From UBA5436 sp050951845 (GTDB lineage Bacteria; Bacillota; Clostridia; Saccharofermentanales; DTU023), in the NCBI GenBank assembly GCA_050951845.1, contig JBMNJV010000005.1:124001-188000 (forward strand): a stretch of DNA of 64,000 nt, given 5' to 3'. A model generated the notes under the pieces. The model was not told the origin of the DNA. It did not search any database and saw nothing but the letters and a program-made list of their open reading frames with translations. Of the stretch, positions 8,780 through 17,719 are shown in pieces. The translations under genes were made by a program, and so were the position numbers. Every line of letters begins with the position of its first letter. The stretch's first letter is position 1.

Positions 8780-11700
8780 TCACTTTAATAAAACGGAATA
8801 TAAATATCCTGTTCGACCGGAATAATTAAATTTAACCCAGTTACCTGCCAAAGTACCATTTACTTGCTGATTGGCAGATAAAGAACCGATTATATTGCCG
8901 TTAGGTGCGCTTCTTACATTTACCGTACATTTGGTATATCCCGTAATCGGCGGGGATGTCGTTGTTACTACACTTCTATAAGCATAAGCTGTCTGATTCT
9001 TATATGTAAATTTCAGATAATCTCCTTCAATTATGCCGGTGACATAGATCGGCATTTTTAATGTTTCGATGATTGTTCCGCCGGGCTTATTTCTGAGATT
9101 AGATCCGGCTAAAACGTAACGTGTCACTTCAACCGGATCAGCCTGTAACAAGGATGCATATATATATCCGGTATTGCCGGAATAATTAAACTTGACCCAG
9201 TTCACCTCCAGTGTTCCGCTTACTTTGCTACCAATTGACAGAGAACCGATCACATCTCCATTTGGCGCATTTCTGACATTTACCGTACATGTAGTATAAC
9301 CGGTAATCGGTGGCGGACTATTTGAGGTTACACCCAGATGAGCACAGGCAGTTTGATTTTTATATGTAAACTTCAGGTAATTTCCTTGGACTGTACCCGT
9401 TACATGGATCGGCAATTTTAAGGTTTCGATTATTGTTCCTCCGGGTGTCTTTCTGATATTGGAACCCGCTTTAATATAACGAAGTAAAGATACTCCCGGA
9501 TCAAAACAATGTTCAAAGATTTGAGCAATTGTCGGATTATCTATTGAAGGTTGCGGGTCAATTTCTGAAAATGGCATTAATATTCTTTTTATATTATTTG
9601 AAATTCCGGCTCGGGTTATTAAATTATCAATAAATGCCCCGGCGCCTATTTCTTCTACTGAATCAGGTATCGTAATTTGGGTCAGTTTGTTATTTTTAAA
9701 TGCCTCTTTACCTATGGATATTATTGAATCAGGTATTGTTATACCGGTTAACAGGTTTTCCTCAAATACACCATCTGCTAAAGCTGTGATGGAATCGGGA
9801 ATTTCTGCACCGGTTAGTTGATTTCCGCTAAATGCATAATCTCCCATGGTTGTTACGGAATTCGGGATTCTTACACCGGTTAGTTCATTCCATGAAAATG
9901 CACCTGCTCCTATATTTGTCACAGAATCAGGAATTTCTATCTCGGTTAATTGATTACCGGAAAATGTACCATTTTCTATACTTGTTATCGAAGCCGGGAT
10001 CACCACACTTGTCAGTTGGTTAACTGAAAATGCACGCTCTCCCATAGTTGTAACAGAATCAGGAATTTCTACACCGGTTAGTTGGTTCCATGAAAATGCA
10101 TATTCCCCGATTGTTGTGACAGAATCAGGAATTTCTATATTGGACAGCTTGTTATAACTAAATGCCCATTTCCCAATCTCAGTTACGGAATTCAGGATAG
10201 TCACACCGGTTAGCTGATTACTGGCAAATGCATAATTCCCGACACTTGTTACAGAATTCGGAATTTCTAAACTTGTTAGAATATTATTTGAAAATGTAGA
10301 GTCTCTTATTATTGTTACTGAATGCGGGATTTCCACACTCGTTAATTTATTGGAATTAAATGCCCCTGCCCCGACACTTGTTACAGAATCAGGTATTGTG
10401 ATACCGGTTAGCTGATTCGAGCTAAATGCATAATTCCCGATATCTGTTACAGTATCCAGTATTGTGATATCGGTTAGTTTATTCACGGCAAATGCTTGAT
10501 TTCCGATAATGGTTACGGAATCCGGAATTGTCACACCGGTCAGTTCTTTTCTGAAAAATGCTTTATCTCCTATCTTTGTTACCGGAATATTCAGGATGGT
10601 TGAAGGAATCACTACATCCTTGCTTTTACCAAAATAATCGGTAATTGTTCCGGTTGCTTCATCAAAGCCAAATTCTCTGTTAAAGCAATAATATTCAATT
10701 TGTTCCTTACTCGGATTCAAAATATCAGGAAAACCATTGCGAGTAATCTTGGTTATACTACCCGGTATTTCTTTCTCTTCAATCGGATTGTTCCTGAACG
10801 AGTCTTCCCCTATAGTTGTAACATATTTCGGAATAGTTACGTTGGTCAGCTGATTTTCTGAAAATGCATGGATACCGATTGTTGTGACAGTAAGCGGAAT
10901 GGTCACACCGGTCAGATTATTGGAATGAAATGCATAATCTCCGATAGTAGTGACAGGTGTTGTCATTGTCACACCAGCTAATTGATTATCGGAAAATGCA
11001 TGACTTCCGATCGTTTTGACAGAATGCGGAATTGTAACATTGGTTAATTGATTCGATGAAAATGTATGATTACCAATGTTCATCATTTTATTTGAAATTC
11101 GTACACTGGTTAATTTATTATTTGAAAATGCACCATCTCCTAAACTTGTCACCGAATCCGGAATTGTGACATCGACTAATCGATTGTTGGCAAATGCATT
11201 ATTGCCTATCGTCATTATCCCATTTAGAATTGTAAGACTAGTTAATTGATTATTCACAAATGCATTATCTCCTATAGATTGGACGGAATACGGTATTGTC
11301 ACACTACCCAATTTATTATTTAAGAATGCATTATTTCCTATTTTTGTCACTCGACTCGGAATTGTAATACCGGTTAATTTATTATTGGCAAAGGCGTTAT
11401 CTCCTATCGTTGTGAGGGAATAATTCATTGTTACACTGCTTAATTGATTCTTGGCAAATGCACTATTTCCTATTGTGGTTACCCTGTTCGGAATAATTAT
11501 GTCGGTTAATTGATTATAGGCAAAGGCGCTCTCGCCAATACTTGTTACGGATTTCGGGATTGATACGCTACTTAGTTGATTATAATAAAAGGTAAATCTT
11601 TCAATACTTGTTATAGTATCCGGAATTGTCACACTGGTTAAGCTGTTAAGAGAAAATGCACCGCCGCCTAAACTTGTTACAGAATCCGGGATTGTTACAC

Positions 11701-13282
11701 CGGTCAATTGATTAACTGAAAATGCCTGATTCCCGATTGTTTTTACGGAATTCGGAATTTCTATACTTGTTAATTTGTTAGAATTAAATGCCCATTCCCC
11801 GATACTTGTCACCGAATCCGGGATCGTCACACTGCTTAATTGATTCGATTGAAAAGCATTATTGCCGATTGTTGTTACCTTATTCGGAATTTCCAAACTA
11901 GTCAGACTATTTTCTTCAAATGCCTTATAGCCTATGCTTGTTACCGAATCCGGAATTTCTACAGTGCTTAGTTGATTATGATAAAATGTCCAGTCTTCAA
12001 TACTTGTTATGGTATCCGGAATTGTTACACTGGTTAAGCTGTTAATAGCAAATGCACCGCCGCCTAAACTTGTTACAGAATCCGGAATGATCACACCTGC
12101 TATTTTATTCATCGAAAATGCCTGAGCTCCGATTGTTTTCATAGAATTAGGAATTTCTATTTCAGTTAGTTCGTTATCATGAAATGCCCATTCTCCGATA
12201 CTTACCACAGAATTGGGAATTGTCACACCGGTAAGTTGTCTAAAGTTAAATGCCAAATTCCCGATCTTCGTTACAGGGACATCATTAATTGTTGAAGGAA
12301 TTACTACCTCCGTACTTGTACCGGTATAACCGGTAATTGTTCCGGTATCCGGATCAAATTCAAATTGATCCTCAGGTGTGGCATTTCTTGGGCTGTTCTC
12401 TCTTTTAGCGGAATCCGGCACCACAGCATCAGCATCTTGATTCTCCGGCTTATCCGCGACTACATCTTCTTTAGTTTCCTCAGTTTCCTTAGTCTCTTTA
12501 GTTTCCTCAGTTTCCTTAGTCTCTTTAGTTTCCTTAGTTTCATTAGTTTCCTTAATTTCATTAGTTTCCTTAATTTCATTAGTTTCCGGTAATTTCGGAG
12601 ATGATTCCGTGTTTATAACAGTTTCATTTGATTTGTCCGGATCTGATTTGTCCGGATCAAGCTCCGGTGACTGACTGTCATGTTCGGGCATGCTCTCAGT
12701 TGGTGGCTGTTCTGCTGTATCGGAAACAATATCTTGTGTTTCAATTACTTCGTGATCTGCAGATGATAAATCCGTTTTGTCTGATGATTCCATCTCGTTT
12801 GATGGTTCCATTTCGTTAACTGGATCAGGAGTTTGTTCAGATAGGGATTCGGGATTATTCTCTGTTTCAACTGCCGGTTCAACTGTCTGCTCTGACGATT
12901 CGTCAGCAGGCAGTATATCTGTTTCATCTGAAATAATTATGTCTGCTTCATCTGCAAGAATAGCATCCGTTTCTTCCCCTGCCATATTGCCTGATTCCGA
13001 AGAAATATCGTTGATTTCAGTTTCTGTGGCTACTTGACCTAAATCTTTTTGCTGTTCCTCACTGCTTTCTGTTCTCGTAGCTAACTGTTCTGACTCATGT
13101 GGCTCTTCCGGGCTACTTGCAGTTGCCATTAATTCTTCGTTTTTAACAGCGGGAGCAAATTCTTCATCTCCGGCAATTGTTGTATCAGCCAGAACCTGCT
13201 GAGGCAATATGACAAAGGTGGTTAATGTAATCAACAACACCAGAACTAATGCTTGTATTCTCAAACGCTGTTTTTTCTTCAT
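8780..13282 (-). CDS. BspA-type LRR / SH3b surface protein (paralog D, 1500 residues)
   Basis: The largest of the four paralogs. A signal peptide (MKKKQRLRIQ start, cleavage near VLA) precedes a 270-residue acidic region that ends in a hexanucleotide-repeat tract encoding KET/EET runs (12460-12590). Two cap-plus-LRR modules follow: one cap near residue 308 (FEFDPDTGTI) and a second near 868 (FGFDEATGTI). The protein therefore looks like two ancestral units fused head to tail, with roughly 35-40 leucine-rich repeats in all, before four SH3b units. The start has AAAGGAG upstream. An insertion sequence ends 16 bp upstream of the start codon, so the native promoter is probably displaced. Inferred role: wall-bound binding protein; ligand unknown. 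Confidence 0.9.
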   Translation of the reverse strand: MKKKQRLRIQALVLVLLITLTTFVILPQQVLADTTIAGDEEFAPAVKNEELMATASSPEEPHESEQLATRTESSEEQQKDLGQVATETEINDISSESGNMAGEETDAILADEADIIISDETDILPADESSEQTVEPAVETENNPESLSEQTPDPVNEMEPSNEMESSDKTDLSSADHEVIETQDIVSDTAEQPPTESMPEHDSQSPELDPDKSDPDKSNETVINTESSPKLPETNEIKETNEIKETNETKETKETKETEETKETKETEETKEDVVADKPENQDADAVVPDSAKRENSPRNATPEDQFEFDPDTGTITGYTGTSTEVVIPSTINDVPVTKIGNLAFNFRQLTGVTIPNSVVSIGEWAFHDNELTEIEIPNSMKTIGAQAFSMNKIAGVIIPDSVTSLGGGAFAINSLTSVTIPDTITSIEDWTFYHNQLSTVEIPDSVTSIGYKAFEENSLTSLEIPNKVTTIGNNAFQSNQLSSVTIPDSVTSIGEWAFNSNKLTSIEIPNSVKTIGNQAFSVNQLTGVTIPDSVTSLGGGAFSLNSLTSVTIPDTITSIERFTFYYNQLSSVSIPKSVTSIGESAFAYNQLTDIIIPNRVTTIGNSAFAKNQLSSVTMNYSLTTIGDNAFANNKLTGITIPSRVTKIGNNAFLNNKLGSVTIPYSVQSIGDNAFVNNQLTSLTILNGIMTIGNNAFANNRLVDVTIPDSVTSLGDGAFSNNKLTSVRISNKMMNIGNHTFSSNQLTNVTIPHSVKTIGSHAFSDNQLAGVTMTTPVTTIGDYAFHSNNLTGVTIPLTVTTIGIHAFSENQLTNVTIPKYVTTIGEDSFRNNPIEEKEIPGSITKITRNGFPDILNPSKEQIEYYCFNREFGFDEATGTITDYFGKSKDVVIPSTILNIPVTKIGDKAFFRKELTGVTIPDSVTIIGNQAFAVNKLTDITILDTVTDIGNYAFSSNQLTGITIPDSVTSVGAGAFNSNKLTSVEIPHSVTIIRDSTFSNNILTSLEIPNSVTSVGNYAFASNQLTGVTILNSVTEIGKWAFSYNKLSNIEIPDSVTTIGEYAFSWNQLTGVEIPDSVTTMGERAFSVNQLTSVVIPASITSIENGTFSGNQLTEIEIPDSVTNIGAGAFSWNELTGVRIPNSVTTMGDYAFSGNQLTGAEIPDSITALADGVFEENLLTGITIPDSIISIGKEAFKNNKLTQITIPDSVEEIGAGAFIDNLITRAGISNNIKRILMPFSEIDPQPSIDNPTIAQIFEHCFDPGVSLLRYIKAGSNIRKTPGGTIIETLKLPIHVTGTVQGNYLKFTYKNQTACAHLGVTSNSPPPITGYTTCTVNVRNAPNGDVIGSLSIGSKVSGTLEVNWVKFNYSGNTGYIYASLLQADPVEVTRYVLAGSNLRNKPGGTIIETLKMPIYVTGIIEGDYLKFTYKNQTAYAYRSVVTTTSPPITGYTKCTVNVRSAPNGNIIGSLSANQQVNGTLAGNWVKFNYSGRTGYLYSVLLK

Positions 13283-13298
13283 GGTCTTTCTCCTTTGC

Positions 13299-14679
13299 AG
13301 AATTCTTGTTCTGTTAACTTAAAAATTAAAAAGAGATCTGAAAAGCCTCTGGTAGAATGTTTTTACCCAAACAACATTTACCTCCGAGAAAGGACAATTC
13401 AGATCTCATGAAAAGTATATCAAATAACTCATCATTTAACCTCATTTGCCCTCGCTGTTTTTCTAATAATCTTCATCGCTTTGGCAAAGATAAAGACGGA
13501 TATCAAAAGTTTCAGTGTCAATCTTGTAAAAGACAATGGGCTCCTGCGAAACCTATTAAATCAAGAACTACTTACAGGAAATATCCTCCTTGTCCTAAAT
13601 GCGGGAAAGCTACCTTCCTGCATCATGAATATCAGTTCTATTCTAACTTCAGATGTGGCGATAAGAAGTGTTACCATGGTTTCAACGTGCCTAAGTTAGT
13701 TGAGATTCCACCTGCTTCTTCCAGCCAAATTAACTTAGAAGAGTTTACTATGAAACGCATGAGACATCCTTTTTATCTTGTTTTCACTGCTCTTACTCTT
13801 TATTTCTTTGACAATTCTACTTTGAGAAAGATTAGCCAACACCTTTGGTTAGTTCACAACATCAAAATCTCACATGTCACTATCCATAAGTGGTGTAAGA
13901 GATTTGCTCCAGCTATAATTCAAGCTGTCAATCCGTACAAGAAACAACTTAATCTTGCTGATTCTGATGAATGGCACTTCGATGAAACTTATATCAAAAT
14001 CAATGGCAAGAATTATTATGTGTGGTTTGCTTTAGATTTTGAAACCAGAGTCATCTTGGATTTCCATATCTCTGAATTTAGAGATTCTACCGCTGCTCAT
14101 ACTTTGTTACATAGCTGCAAAGAACAATTTGGTAAACCTCGGGAAGCTGTTATTATGGATCGCTATTATGCTTACCAACAACCCGCTCGCAGGTTCTTTC
14201 CTGATCTCGATTTCATCCAAGTCGAAAGCTTTGAGGATCTGATTAACAATAATCCCATTGAAGCCTTTAACGGACAGTTTAAAGCTTGGTACAAACCCAA
14301 AAGAGGCTTTAAGTCTTTTGAATCTGCCAACATACTCATTGCTCTTTTTGTTTGCTTTTATAACTTTGTTAAACCGCATTCTTCGCTGAATAATCTTACT
14401 CCGGCTCAAGTGGCAGGAGCTAAATATAGCGAAAAAGCCAGACAAAAGTTCCTTTTGATTACCTAAGGCTTATTCAGATTTCAAGTTTCAATTTTCTTCT
14501 TCAATCTCTTTTTGAGATTACTTTGTGTGCTTAATTTTCTAATTTTCTTTGCTTACACACTTTTTTCTGTTACTCTTGATCTGATTTCAAAAGTTTGTGG
14601 TGAAAATTTTCTTCAAGTTTCGCCAGTTTGCTTTTCAGATCTCTTTTTCTTCATCTTTAGTTAACAGAGCCAGAATTCT
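13299..14679 (+). mobile_element. Insertion sequence with ~50-bp imperfect inverted repeats
   Basis: Left arm 13299-13346 and right arm 14630-14679 are long inverted repeats. Both contain AGAATTCT at the outer end, then TCTGTTAACT, and AAAAAGAGATCTGAAAAGC at the inner end, differing mainly in a short AT-rich stretch. Between them lies one transposase gene. A further imperfect copy of the inner arm (CTTATTCAGATTTC) overlaps the transposase stop at 14462-14482. I see no convincing target-site duplication, so the exact outer ends are uncertain by several bases. Confidence 0.7.
13357..14466 (+). CDS. DDE transposase with N-terminal zinc ribbon (IS6/IS240-like)
   Basis: A 369-residue transposase, intact. 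The N-terminus has zinc-ribbon cysteine pairs (CPRC...CQSC near residues 35-57, then CPKC...C near 79-100), a helix-turn-helix region (residues ~150-190), and a DDE catalytic core: Asp in WHFDETY, Asp in VIMDRYYAY and Glu in NNPIEAFNG. The spacing and the FDETYIKINGK signature resemble the IS6/IS240 catalytic domain, joined here to an InsA-like zinc ribbon. A second start, ATG at 13408, lies after an AGAAAGGA box and is a reasonable alternative (352 residues). The undamaged frame suggests that the element is recent or active. Confidence 0.85.
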   Translation: MFLPKQHLPPRKDNSDLMKSISNNSSFNLICPRCFSNNLHRFGKDKDGYQKFQCQSCKRQWAPAKPIKSRTTYRKYPPCPKCGKATFLHHEYQFYSNFRCGDKKCYHGFNVPKLVEIPPASSSQINLEEFTMKRMRHPFYLVFTALTLYFFDNSTLRKISQHLWLVHNIKISHVTIHKWCKRFAPAIIQAVNPYKKQLNLADSDEWHFDETYIKINGKNYYVWFALDFETRVILDFHISEFRDSTAAHTLLHSCKEQFGKPREAVIMDRYYAYQQPARRFFPDLDFIQVESFEDLINNNPIEAFNGQFKAWYKPKRGFKSFESANILIALFVCFYNFVKPHSSLNNLTPAQVAGAKYSEKARQKFLLIT

Positions 14680-14802
14680 ATTTAACGACATAACTTTACG
14701 CTTACAATATATATCAATATTTAACGGAATTTGTATGCATAGAGCATACAAAAACAAATTAAGATTAGGAGTTCATAAATCGGCTTTTATGTTTCGATCT
14801 GA

Positions 14803-15147
14803 CACACTTTTTAAGCTTGTACTGCAATTTGTCGGTATAACCTTGAATTGTGTGTCAGCAGATTTATAAAACATGATTTTTCGAATTGGAATTGCACACT
14901 TTTTAAGCTTGTACTGCAATTTGTCGGTATAACCTTAAATTGTGTGTCAGTTGATTTATAAAACAAGATTTTTCGAATTGGAATCGCACACTTTTTAAGC
15001 TTGTACTGCAATTAGTCGGTACAACCTTGAATTGTGTGTCAGCTGATTTATAAAACAAGATTTTTCGAATTGGAATTGCACACTTTTTAAGCTTGTACTG
15101 CAATTAGTCGGTATAACCTTAAATTGTGTGCAAGCTCTTTTATAATA
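14803..15147. repeat. Array of 92-bp direct repeats (3.7 copies)
   Basis: Units begin at 14803, 14895, 14987 and 15079, exactly 92 bp apart; the last one is truncated. Each starts CACACTTTTTAAGCTTGTAC and contains an imperfect dyad about 52 bp long running from CACAC to GTGTG, followed by an AT-rich 40-bp linker. Unit-to-unit differences are few single bases. The array is noncoding as far as can be seen and lies between the insertion sequence and the PDZ gene. Confidence 0.9.
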
Positions 15148-15243
15148 AACTAAGAAATGTCTCAAGAATCCGGATTTTGATCGTTCTTGTTTTCTAAGAT
15201 GCATCAAGTAAAGATGTGTCAGCTTATAATACTATCTTCTATG

Positions 15244-15879
15244 CTAATCACTATGTTGATCAAGAATTATGATGGTTTCTTGTTCTGCACCGTCTCTGAC
15301 AAATATCACTTTGACTGCGTCACCGGTTTCTTTCTGATCATAGAAATTAACCACATCACCAATCGTTTGTATTTTTTGATCATCAAGAAATAAAATCTGA
15401 TCACTGACTGATAATCCTGCCTGTTCAGCCGGACCGCCTTTGATAATCTGTTCAATAAACAAACCCTCCGGAGTATTTTGTTTAATGAAAAAACTGCAAC
15501 CGAAAGGTTTGCCGATTTTATTAACAATAACATGGCGATTTTCCATTGTTGCTAATTGCTTCGGATCAGCTTGAGCATTATCCTGACCGGTTTGATAGGG
15601 ATTCAGTCGTTGAATTTGTGCTTTCGGAAAATAATAAGAAACAAATAATAACCCGCAGAATAAAATAACAAATAATATAACGCTGAAAATAATCAACCCT
15701 ATATTATTTGATTTGTATTTTGATTGATTATTTTCAGTGATATTCAAATTTTGCTCAGGACAAGTATAACAATAGCTACCGTCCAAATTCACAGTCGGAT
15801 ATTTTTTCGGCTCCGGTTCAGAATTATAAATATTATACTTATCAGTATTATTTGATTTAAAATGCTTTGTATCTTTCAT
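15244..15879 (-). CDS. Membrane-anchored PDZ-domain protein
   Basis: A 211-residue protein. A hydrophilic N-terminal cytoplasmic part of about 60 residues holds a CYTC pair, followed by one strong transmembrane helix (residues ~62-84). A PDZ domain fills residues ~115-205, with the typical GLFIEQIIKGGPAEQAGL ligand-loop sequence and DQILFLDDQKI. No protease domain is attached, unlike HtrA or site-2 proteases. PDZ domains bind C-terminal peptides, so an adaptor role on the outer face of the membrane is plausible but unproven. The ribosome binding site is weak (CAGGG). It appears to stand alone, as 188 bp separate it from the gene upstream. Confidence 0.75.
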   Translation of the reverse strand: MKDTKHFKSNNTDKYNIYNSEPEPKKYPTVNLDGSYCYTCPEQNLNITENNQSKYKSNNIGLIIFSVILFVILFCGLLFVSYYFPKAQIQRLNPYQTGQDNAQADPKQLATMENRHVIVNKIGKPFGCSFFIKQNTPEGLFIEQIIKGGPAEQAGLSVSDQILFLDDQKIQTIGDVVNFYDQKETGDAVKVIFVRDGAEQETIIILDQHSD

Positions 15880-16067
15880 ATAATTACCCTGATACTCGGT
15901 AAATAGTTAAGATCAGAATACGATTTCGATTTGTATTTTCAAACAATATAAATCAAACAAAAATGGTATTAATATGAAAAAAATGTGAATTTACGGTAAT
16001 AATGCTGCTTATGCTAACAAATCGTGACCAGAGTTGTTATGTTATCCCACACCCGATAGATTCCATT

Positions 16068-16667
16068 TTAGATTTTTACACTATACCATTTATTATAAAT
16101 TAATTTATCAATTAAACGCTGCAATGTTCTAAATAACAGGATATATGCCAAAGGTATAAAAATAGCGATGAACAAAAGCAAAACTGCGATCGAACCGCCG
16201 ATTACGATTCCGCCAAGCACTGATGCAATTGTACTGCCAAGTCCGCCTAAGAATGTAAACAATTCACCGCTTAAAGACATTACCCGATCAAATATCGTCA
16301 GAAAAAATGCCGGAATGCTTTCCGTATCTATACCGACTTGACCTGAAACAATCTGCACAAATCCGAAAATCAGAAAAATATACTGCACTAAATAACAGAG
16401 CAAAATCAAGAATTTCAGAAACAAATTAAGTCTATGGTAATGTGCCGCTGCAAAAGGCAAGCCGGCAAGCAAAATCAGACCTAATAATAAATGAAGCCAA
16501 AACGGCATCAGAAAAATTTTTTCGGTAAGCTGGGGAAACATAAAATTGACAACACTTAACAGACAAACGATAAAACCGATCAGCAAGAAAAACAACTTGC
16601 GTGATTTATCTTCGAAATTTGAATCAGTCCAATATTTCCCTAAAAAGAAACCTTCCCAAAAATCCAT
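16068..16667 (-). CDS. Hypothetical multi-pass membrane protein
   Basis: A 199-residue protein I do not recognise. It has about five hydrophobic segments (near residues 26-44, 54-73, 83-105, 135-165, 160-182), a charged N-terminus and a basic C-terminus. GGAG sits seven bases before the start. It follows the 125-residue gene by only 14 bp and is probably translated from the same message, downstream of trmL. Confidence 0.65.
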   Translation of the reverse strand: MDFWEGFFLGKYWTDSNFEDKSRKLFFLLIGFIVCLLSVVNFMFPQLTEKIFLMPFWLHLLLGLILLAGLPFAAAHYHRLNLFLKFLILLCYLVQYIFLIFGFVQIVSGQVGIDTESIPAFFLTIFDRVMSLSGELFTFLGGLGSTIASVLGGIVIGGSIAVLLLFIAIFIPLAYILLFRTLQRLIDKLIYNKWYSVKI

Positions 16668-16681
16668 TGTTCTTCTCCAAA

Positions 16682-17059
16682 TTATAACTTAAAATCTCGA
16701 TGTCCTGCTTTTTCAATCGCTTTGACCAATTCTTGCCAGATTTCAGTATCGGTATCATAACCGCTGATTTCAATCGTGTTGCTCTCATTTCCCGCCCGAA
16801 CATTCCAGACATAATGTTGCGGAGCATCGATCGTTTTGTATTCGTCATCCCGATGTTCTTTAATAAAACGGGATAAAACATCATATAATGGCTGCATTTG
16901 AATCTTGGGTAAACCTCGCACAAAATTATTAAACCAACGATTGCTATCTTTCCAAGATAATACATTTGTTTTGAAATCGAGCTTAACCGTGATATAACCT
17001 TTGCGGTACGCAGCTAACTCACAGATAGCCCAACTAAACATCAATTTATCTTCTGCCAT
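16682..17059 (-). CDS. Hypothetical cytosolic protein, 125 residues
   Basis: A small soluble mixed alpha/beta protein with no signal or membrane segment and no motif I recognise. It has several aromatic residues (WKDSNRWFNNF near residue 36; HYVWNV near 82). AGGTG lies five bases before the start. It sits 39 bp after trmL and 14 bp before the membrane protein gene, so the three probably form an operon. Confidence 0.6.
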   Translation of the reverse strand: MAEDKLMFSWAICELAAYRKGYITVKLDFKTNVLSWKDSNRWFNNFVRGLPKIQMQPLYDVLSRFIKEHRDDEYKTIDAPQHYVWNVRAGNESNTIEISGYDTDTEIWQELVKAIEKAGHRDFKL

Positions 17060-17098
17060 TCAAACACCTATCTAAATCAAGTATCTATCAACTTCCAA

Positions 17099-17560
17099 TT
17101 ATTTCAAATCGGGAAACCCTTGCTGGCGTAAAGCTTCGTATAATACAATCGAAACCGAGTTTGCCAAATTCAAAGAGCGTTTACTATCCGCCATCGGTAT
17201 TCTAATACATCGCTCCGGATGAGTAAATAAAATTTCTTCCGGTAATCCTTTATCCTCTTTACCGAAGAACAAAACACAATTGTCTTTATATTGTACATCA
17301 GAATATAATTGTTTGCCTTTGGTTGTCACATAAAAAATTTGTTGATCGGGAAAAGCCGGTAAACAATGGTCAAGATCAGGCCACAGCTGTACATTAAGAT
17401 CAAACCAATAATCTAAACCGGCACGTTTCAAAGCCCGGTCCGACAAAGAAAAACCGAGCGGTTCAACTAAATGTAATTGTGCATTAGTCGCAACACAAGT
17501 ACGTGCGATATTTCCGGTATTCGGAGGTATTACCGGTTCTACCAAGACAATATGTATCAT
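17099..17560 (-). CDS. trmL: tRNA (cytidine/uridine-34 2'-O)-methyltransferase TrmL
   Basis: A SPOUT-class methyltransferase of 153 residues, the normal length for TrmL. It methylates the ribose of the wobble nucleotide in certain leucine tRNAs using S-adenosylmethionine. Visible family motifs are the N-terminal VLVEPVIPPNTGNIART, central LFFGKEDKGLPEEIL, and the C-terminal trefoil-knot stretch LNLANSVSIVLYEALRQQ. The start is supported by GAGG seven bases upstream. It is first in a likely three-gene unit with the two hypothetical genes downstream. Confidence 0.92.
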   Translation of the reverse strand: MIHIVLVEPVIPPNTGNIARTCVATNAQLHLVEPLGFSLSDRALKRAGLDYWFDLNVQLWPDLDHCLPAFPDQQIFYVTTKGKQLYSDVQYKDNCVLFFGKEDKGLPEEILFTHPERCIRIPMADSKRSLNLANSVSIVLYEALRQQGFPDLK

Positions 17561-17637
17561 TTTTCTTCCTCTATCTGAATTACAAGTTCAATAAGAAATT
17601 AATTATATTGCAACTTACAATTCACTGATTATCCTCC

Positions 17638-17700
17638 TTGCTTTGGCTTTGGCTTTGGCTTTGGCTTTGGCTTTGGCTTTGGCTTTGGCTCCGGCTTTGG
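17638..17700. repeat. Hexanucleotide repeat (GGCTTT)n downstream of whiA
   Basis: About nine copies of CTTTGG/GGCTTT, with a degenerate tail (TTCTGC/TTCTGTTT), lie between the stop of whiA and trmL. The tract reads as Leu-Trp repeats in one plus-strand frame but has no gene-like context. It falls in the 3' untranslated part of the whiA message. Confidence 0.85.
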
Positions 17701-17719
17701 TTTCTGCTTCTGTTTCTGT

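Noticed and set aside
12365..12592. Plus-strand reading frames opposite the surface-protein genes (also near 1101, 1713, 3564, 5765, 8141, 9832)
   Set aside because: They are mirror images of repeat-rich coding sequence on the minus strand, lack ribosome binding sites and have biased, low-complexity products.
1..13282. Sortase-anchored surface proteins
   Set aside because: No LPXTG-type C-terminal signal was seen in the three complete proteins; SH3b repeats end the chains.
14462..14482. Right end of the insertion sequence at the transposase stop
   Set aside because: A weak inverted copy exists here, but the much longer match at 14630-14679 is the better terminal repeat.
14803..15147. CRISPR array
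   Set aside because: The whole 92-bp unit is conserved with no variable spacers, and no cas genes are in view.
14811..15207. Three near-identical minus-strand reading frames of 66-70 codons
   Set aside because: They arise from the 92-bp noncoding repeat unit; none has a ribosome binding site.
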